A stretch of DNA of 10,169 bases from the NCBI GenBank assembly GCA_022361135.1, contig JAKSBM010000761.1, forward strand, positions 1 to 10,169, written 5' to 3'. Below, piece by piece: positions 6,529 to 10,169 of this stretch. The notes below the pieces were generated by a model, which was not told where the DNA came from, searched no databases, and saw only the letters and a list, made by a program, of their open reading frames with translations. Within the stretch, counting starts at the first letter, position 1, and each line of letters opens with the position of its first letter. This DNA is from Desulfobacterales bacterium (lineage in GTDB: Bacteria; Desulfobacterota; Desulfobacteria; Desulfobacterales; Desulfobacteraceae). The position numbers were made by a program, and so were the translations under genes.

Positions 6529-6549
6529 GTTCAATGGCCGTCTTTCCTT
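6520..6549 (+). terminator. Probable intrinsic terminator after the DUF4384 gene
   Basis: CGGCC (6520-6524) pairs with GGCCG (6536-6540), and the stem continues inward as TTG/CAA past one bulged T, closing on a short loop. A U-rich tract, TCTTTCCTT (6541-6549), follows directly. The stem overlaps the stop codon, which is common for compact terminators. It suggests the caspase gene has its own promoter in the gap that follows. Confidence 0.45.
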
Positions 6550-6663
6550 CCCGGGCAGGGCGCGTTTTCCACGGGCTTCAATCCCCTGGAATTAAAATAT
6601 TTCAAACAAAGCTTGATTCCTGATTGAATTCTTATAACATGTGCTAAACGCATCTGAAATCCG

Positions 6664-6684
6664 GGGATGAAATCAGCTCATCCC
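6664..6684 (+). repeat. 7-bp inverted repeat in the caspase upstream region
   Basis: GGGATGA (6664-6670) and TCATCCC (6678-6684) form a perfect stem with a 7-nt loop. No T-run follows, so it is not a terminator; it could be an operator or an RNA stem in the leader. Confidence 0.35.
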
Positions 6685-6820
6685 GTGTTGAGTTTCCTTG
6701 GTAAATTTAAAATTTCATCCAGTTCATTTTTCTTGTTTCCATTTGAATTCGGCAGTCTTCTCCAATTGAATCCGATAGTTCTGTTTTTCACGAAACATCC
6801 AGTACCGTCCTTCGGATATG

Positions 6821-6837
6821 GGGATATTTCCATGGCC
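6821..6837 (+). repeat. 17-bp shared element, copy B
   Basis: An exact second copy of GGGATATTTCCATGGCC (first at 1612-1628), ending 32 nt before the caspase ATG. Here the left arm is ATGGGGA rather than CCATGGGA, so the RNA hairpin is weaker (ATGGGG/TTTCCAT with G·U pairs) though still possible. Its closeness to the ribosome site would allow control of translation if transcribed. Confidence 0.5.
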
Positions 6838-6869
6838 GGGGCGGAATCCGATCAAAGGGGAAAAAGGTG

Positions 6870-8387
6870 ATGGGGAATCGTTGTGCAACGTGGGTGTTGG
6901 TATTGGTTCTGGCAGGGGCCTCGGTCCTTTGGGCTTCCCAGCCCCGGGTGGCCCTTGTGGTGGGAAATGCCCGGTATGGAAGCGGTGCATTGGCCAATCC
7001 GGAAAATGATGCCCGGGACATGGGTCAAGCACTGGAGGCCATTGGCTTTGATGTGATCCTGGGCCTGGACGTGGACCGGAAGGGGCTGCTGGAGATCGTG
7101 AGGGAATTCGGCCGAAGGCTTTCCCGGGTCCAGGGGGGCATCGGCCTCTTTTATTATGCCGGCCACGGGGTGCAGATCAATGGGGTCAATTACCTGGTAC
7201 CCGTGAATATCGACGCCCGGAATGCCTTGGATGCAGAATATGAGTCGGTGAAGGCCGCCCGGGTTCTGGGGACCATGGAAGCCGGGGGGACGGATTTGAA
7301 TGTGGTGGTGCTGGATGCCTGCCGGGACAATCCCTTTGTTCCGCGGTCCCGATCCCTTTCCCAGGGGCTGGGGGGGATGGCCGCCCCCGAGGGGACCCTC
7401 ATGGCCTATGCCACCAAGGCGGGCTTTGCCGCCGAGGATGGCTCAAACCAGCGGAACAGCCCCTATACAGAGGCCCTGCTTCGCCACATTCGAACCCCGG
7501 GGTTGGAGATCCGGGAGATGTTCAACCGGGTGGGCCTGGATGTGAAGGCCGGGACGGGTAATGCCCAAATTCCCTGGATTTCCAATGATCCCTTTCCGCC
7601 CTATTATTTGGCGGGTTCGTCCGGGGGGCCGGTTGATCCCCGGTCCGCTCCCGGGAAAGGGGCCGCCCTTGCTCCCTTTTCCAGCCATTCCAAGCGGATG
7701 TGGACGGAGCCCTTCACGGGCATGGAAATGGTCTGGGTGGACGGGGGCTGTTTTGACATGGGATCCACGGCCGGGGGGGAAGATGAAAGGCCGGTTCACC
7801 GGGTCTGCCTGGATGGGTTCTGGATGGGAAAGACCGAGGTGACCCAGGGGCAGTGGAATCGAATCATGGGCAGTTCACCCGCCCGGTTTCGGCAGGGGGA
7901 CGCCTATCCCGTGGTCCGGGTGAACTGGCACGATGTCCAAACCTATGTCCAGGAGTTGAACCGGATTTCCGGTCAATCATTTGTTCTCCCTTCCGAGGCA
8001 CAATGGGAATATGCCGCCCGGAGCCGGGGGCAGGCCCAGACCTTCAGCGGGGGGGAGGAGGTTGATCGTTTGGCCTGGTACGACGGCAATGCCGGCGGCT
8101 ATATCCACCCCGTGGCCACCAAGGCCCCCAATGGCCTCGGCCTCCATGACATGAGCGGGAATGTATGGGAATGGTGCGCCGATGTCTATGACAGCCAGGC
8201 CTATTCCCTCCATGGGGGGAAGAATCCCCTCCATATTTCCCCGTGGAATTCCCGGGTGATCCGGGGGGGCGGCTGGGACTGTGATCCTCCATGGGTGACG
8301 GCCACGGTCCGGGATGGCTTTAAGCCGGTGTACCAGGGAAATTACCTGGGGTTTCGCCTCTGCCTGCCCCGGTTGAATGGAATGTAA
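6870..8387 (+). CDS. Secreted caspase-like (C14) peptidase fused to an FGE-sulfatase-like domain
   Basis: 505 residues from ATG 6870; GTG 6867 is a one-codon longer alternative. A Sec signal peptide (hydrophobic core ~8-19, cleavage near WAS-QP at ~23) predicts periplasmic or surface location. Residues ~26-250 are a caspase/metacaspase-like C14 domain. It opens with VALVVGNARYGSGALANPENDA and carries catalytic His99 in FYYAGHG and Cys151 in VLDACRDNP, followed by LMAYATKAG and NSPYTEALL. A Gly/Pro-rich linker follows. Residues ~280-500 are an FGE-sulfatase (C-type-lectin-like) domain: MEMVWVDGGCFDMGS, GKTEVTQGQW, PVVRVNWHDV, LPSEAQWEYAAR, NGLGLHDMSGNVWEW and LGFRLCLP. Of the two active-site Cys of true formylglycine-generating enzymes, only the first position is kept (C471 in GGGWDC); the second is V476. 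The domain is therefore more likely a binding module than an oxidase. C14-FGE fusions are known in bacteria. Position next to a DUF4384 lipoprotein fits the family pattern. Confidence 0.93.
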   Translation: MGNRCATWVLVLVLAGASVLWASQPRVALVVGNARYGSGALANPENDARDMGQALEAIGFDVILGLDVDRKGLLEIVREFGRRLSRVQGGIGLFYYAGHGVQINGVNYLVPVNIDARNALDAEYESVKAARVLGTMEAGGTDLNVVVLDACRDNPFVPRSRSLSQGLGGMAAPEGTLMAYATKAGFAAEDGSNQRNSPYTEALLRHIRTPGLEIREMFNRVGLDVKAGTGNAQIPWISNDPFPPYYLAGSSGGPVDPRSAPGKGAALAPFSSHSKRMWTEPFTGMEMVWVDGGCFDMGSTAGGEDERPVHRVCLDGFWMGKTEVTQGQWNRIMGSSPARFRQGDAYPVVRVNWHDVQTYVQELNRISGQSFVLPSEAQWEYAARSRGQAQTFSGGEEVDRLAWYDGNAGGYIHPVATKAPNGLGLHDMSGNVWEWCADVYDSQAYSLHGGKNPLHISPWNSRVIRGGGWDCDPPWVTATVRDGFKPVYQGNYLGFRLCLPRLNGM

Positions 8388-8437
8388 GCTCGGCAGTCGG
8401 GTCGTGCCGTCGGTGGGAGTGGCGGGCTGATTTTTTT
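8387..8437 (+). terminator. Possible terminator after the caspase gene
   Basis: Seven T's (8431-8437) follow inverted repeats: AGCTCG (8387-8392) with CGGGCT (8423-8428, one G·U pair), and the alternative inner pair CGGCA (8391-8395) with TGCCG (8405-8409). The hairpin adjoining the T-run is not compact, so this is only a moderate candidate. Confidence 0.35.
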
Positions 8438-8480
8438 CCAGCTCCATGGCTTCCCGCTCCGGGCCGTTCCAGGGCAAAAT

Positions 8481-8527
8481 CCCCATTATTTTTTCCCTTC
8501 TTTTTTTGAAAAAAAATATTTTCCTTC
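8481..8527 (+). promoter_or_regulatory. A/T-tract block before the small lipoprotein gene
   Basis: Phased runs of T then A (TTATTTTTT, CTTTTTTTG, AAAAAAAATATTTT) lie 45-90 nt upstream of ATG 8570 in otherwise G/C-rich DNA. They contain TTGAAA (8506-8511) as a possible -35, but no good -10 at 16-18 nt. Such tracts typically bend DNA or act as UP elements, so a promoter for 8570 is plausible though not resolved. Confidence 0.3.
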
Positions 8528-8569
8528 GATCCTTAACTACAGGAAAGAATCCCTTTACCGGAGGAAAAT

Positions 8570-9109
8570 ATGAAAAAATTCCCTTTAAAATTTGGTTTGC
8601 TTCTCTCCTGTCTCTTCCTGGTGGTGGCCGGGCAGGGCTGCGTGCAGAAACATGCTTCCATCCCCCAAACCGGCCGACTGACCTGTGACCAGGCCGCAGC
8701 GGCAGACTCCGTGGCCCCCGAAGCCCTGGCCCACATTTTGGCCGAAGCCCGGCAAAATCCAGACATGGAAGGCTGCTGGACCCCTTTGATGAAACAGGCA
8801 TTGAACCGGGGCTGGACCCTTCCCATGGCCGATCTCACCCTGGCTATCCACCGGTTCAATCGCAGTGATTCCCCGGCCCTTTTTTCCGCAGCGGTTCACC
8901 AATACCTGGTGGGAATCGTAAACGGTAAGGCCGGATACGGTGCCCGGGAGAGACGGCTTTTGGCCGCCTACCTTCGGTTTGTCATTGAACATGCCCCGTC
9001 CAAACAGGATATCCGTCTGAAGCAGGCCCGACTCCTTTGCCTCCGCCTGGATTCGGAATTGTACCAGCGCTTTTTCGGGGTGAATTTCCTGGGGGCGGTG
9101 AATCCATGA
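8570..9109 (+). CDS. Small helical lipoprotein, unrecognised
   Basis: 179 residues from ATG 8570, with a strong ribosome site (CCGGAGGAAAAT). The N-terminus is a lipoprotein-like signal: MKK, a hydrophobic stretch ~9-20, then Cys24 after GQG; the lipobox is not ideal, and Cys14 (LLSC) is a less likely alternative. The mature part is predicted mostly helical from its Leu/Ala/Arg pattern and has further Cys at 39, 69 and 157. I do not recognise the family. Its stop overlaps a possible start of the next gene (ATGA at 9106-9109), so the two are almost surely co-translated. It could anchor or partner the secreted coiled-coil protein. Confidence 0.75.
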   Translation: MKKFPLKFGLLLSCLFLVVAGQGCVQKHASIPQTGRLTCDQAAAADSVAPEALAHILAEARQNPDMEGCWTPLMKQALNRGWTLPMADLTLAIHRFNRSDSPALFSAAVHQYLVGIVNGKAGYGARERRLLAAYLRFVIEHAPSKQDIRLKQARLLCLRLDSELYQRFFGVNFLGAVNP

Positions 9110-9126
9110 AAACAAGGAGAGAATAT

Positions 9127-10164
9127 ATGAATGGATTAAAGCAATGGATGGGGGTGGCCTGGGTCACTTTATTGATATGGGTTGCCCCGGTTTTGGCATC
9201 CCCCCTGGATACGGGGGACCGGGCCGTTGAAATCGCCAAGCGGGCCAGGGACCGAATTGAAAAAAGCGGGAGCCAGTTGAAATCCTCCTCCCACCAGATG
9301 TTTTCCCAGTTCGCGGAAAAAACCGGAGAACTCCAGGCCCTTATTGATACGCGGAAACGGTTGGAACAAGCCGGGATGTTGGATCCGGCCGATCCCATGG
9401 GCCAGGCCAGAAAGGTTCACATCAATGCCCGGATAATCCGGGAGGTGGGGGCTTTGAAACTCATCTGCGATGAAAATCTGGATCTGGTCCTGAATTCATT
9501 GGAGGGGTTTGACCGGGCCATTGCCGCCTCCGTAGCCGATACCCAGGCCACCCGCTCCATTAATTCCAATTATGAGTTGATCCTGAGGGAGTACAGGGAA
9601 AAGGAGCGGGAGCGGTTTGAAGGGGCGGCCACCCAGGCCGAAGCGCTTTTGGAGGAAATCCAGGGGGCGGATGCACCGGAGTTGAAGCGGCGGCTCACGG
9701 CCAAGTATGCCCGGATCCGGCAGCGGTTGGATCGCATTGAACAGCGGCGGATCCTCTACGAAGCCCGGCTCAAGGTGGCCGGGGTGAACCAGAAGATTTC
9801 CGGTATGATCCGGGAGAAAATCCGCCAGCAGGACATCCCCACCAAGTTTCGGACCATGCTCACCTCCCTCTATACCAATTTTGCCAAGGTGGTACCCGTG
9901 GCTGCAATCGGGGGGACAGATCTGGAAGCCGCCCTGGGGAAACTGGGGTTTTCCCAGATGTCCGAGCTCTCCACGACCTTGGATGTGATGACCGACGTGA
10001 ATGGGAAATTGTCCCAGGTCCTCAATGCCATGCTCTCCGATGTAACCCAGGGACTTGACGGGGTGAAAATTGTGGATGGGGAAGCGTTGAGCGACGGCGC
10101 CTTCAGCGCAGAAAAGGAAATGGAATACCTGTCCAAGCGGCGGGCCCAGTGGACCAAGGGGTAG
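9127..10164 (+). CDS. Secreted coiled-coil protein, unrecognised
   Basis: 345 residues from ATG 9127, chosen because AAGGAGAG lies 6 nt upstream. ATG 9106, which overlaps the preceding stop as ATGA, would add MKTRREY and is a serious alternative. A Sec signal peptide (hydrophobic ~8-23, cleavage near VLA-SP at ~24) predicts a periplasmic protein. The mature chain is almost wholly helical. Residues ~150-235 are rich in Arg/Glu with heptad-like spacing and suggest a coiled coil; a second helical part (~250-310) contains VPVAAIGGTDLEAALGKLGF. No enzyme motif, repeat or membrane segment after the signal is visible, and I do not recognise the family. Together with the upstream lipoprotein it resembles a periplasmic scaffold or tether pair. 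A ribosome-site motif right after its stop indicates the operon continues. Confidence 0.75.
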   Translation: MNGLKQWMGVAWVTLLIWVAPVLASPLDTGDRAVEIAKRARDRIEKSGSQLKSSSHQMFSQFAEKTGELQALIDTRKRLEQAGMLDPADPMGQARKVHINARIIREVGALKLICDENLDLVLNSLEGFDRAIAASVADTQATRSINSNYELILREYREKERERFEGAATQAEALLEEIQGADAPELKRRLTAKYARIRQRLDRIEQRRILYEARLKVAGVNQKISGMIREKIRQQDIPTKFRTMLTSLYTNFAKVVPVAAIGGTDLEAALGKLGFSQMSELSTTLDVMTDVNGKLSQVLNAMLSDVTQGLDGVKIVDGEALSDGAFSAEKEMEYLSKRRAQWTKG

Positions 10165-10169
10165 GGAGG
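10164..10169 (+). promoter_or_regulatory. Shine-Dalgarno-like motif at the window end
   Basis: GGGAGG follows the stop codon of the last gene with no gap, at the very edge of the window. It is a good ribosome site for a gene starting ~5-10 nt further on, so the operon probably continues downstream. Confidence 0.4.

Larger units (their letters stand above)
6529..6869 (+). other. 341-nt intergenic region upstream of the caspase gene
   Basis: AT-rich non-coding DNA. It holds the U-tract of the preceding terminator, a near-consensus TATAAC (6633-6638) without a well-spaced -35 box (TTGATT is only 14 nt upstream), a 7-bp hairpin GGGATGA/TCATCCC (6664-6684), copy B of the 17-bp element (6821-6837), and an A/G-rich ribosome site AAAGGGG (6854-6860). 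A 67-codon ORF (6667-6870) whose stop overlaps the caspase start as TGATG has no ribosome site and an unconvincing composition. The region is probably a regulated 5' leader. Confidence 0.5.

Noticed and set aside
6536..6544. GCCGTC word upstream of several genes (4368, 6537, 8406) as a shared sigma28 -10 element
   Set aside because: Only the 4368 copy has a -35-like match at the right distance; a six-base G/C-rich word is expected by chance in this DNA.
6667..6870. 67-codon ORF whose stop overlaps the caspase start (TGATG)
   Set aside because: The overlap looks like translational coupling, but no Shine-Dalgarno precedes the ATG and the residue content follows AT-rich spacer DNA; kept only as a remark in the intergenic entry.
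7713..8387. FGE/C-type-lectin domain as the variable target of a diversity-generating retroelement
   Set aside because: Such targets end in this fold, but no reverse transcriptase, template repeat or Asn-rich variable segment is visible in the window.

Overview
The window looks like chromosomal DNA of a Gram-negative bacterium with an outer membrane: it holds lipoprotein signal peptides, Sec signal peptides and periplasmic domain types. All genes lie on the + strand. The gene mix (caspase-like/FGE-sulfatase fusion, DUF4384 lipoprotein, housekeeping icd and comF) and the G/C-rich style with AT-rich intergenic patches suggest a deltaproteobacterium (Desulfobacterota or a relative). That assignment is inference; no marker gene is present. 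I see no tRNA, rRNA, CRISPR array, insertion sequence or phage gene.

Layout. (1) 1-1336: the 3' half of an isocitrate dehydrogenase gene whose coenzyme-site residues predict NAD rather than NADP use, overlapped by a comF-family gene. (2) 1337-1918: a long non-coding stretch with a near-consensus sigma70-type promoter at 1417-1446, several hairpins and one copy of a 17-bp element. (3) 1919-4192: a tight three-gene operon. It encodes a sigma28/SigB-type sigma factor, a small soluble protein with an HX3CX2C motif like zinc-binding anti-sigma (ZAS) factors, and a stand-alone Lon-family (S16) serine protease domain tethered to the inner membrane by a C-terminal helix with a proline-rich external tail. 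(4) 4417-6528: a large probable lipoprotein with four repeated beta-rich modules and a C-terminal DUF4384 domain, ended by a terminator-like hairpin. (5) 6870-8387: a secreted caspase-like (C14) peptidase fused to an FGE-sulfatase-like domain, preceded by the second exact copy of the 17-bp element. (6) 8570-10164: a small helical lipoprotein and a secreted coiled-coil protein, both unrecognised, with a Shine-Dalgarno-like motif at the window edge pointing to a further gene.

Working model (inference). Regions 3-6 could form one system. A membrane-tethered Lon-like protease may destroy the anti-sigma-like partner, freeing the sigma factor to switch on an envelope module built around the caspase. 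The logic resembles the CRISPR-associated CalpL/CalpT/CalpS cascade (Lon protease, anti-sigma, sigma), but without SAVED, CRISPR or an ECF sigma, and with a caspase and DUF4384 lipoprotein next door. The 17-bp element shared by the sigma-operon leader and the caspase 5' region is the only sequence-level link between the two halves and needs testing.
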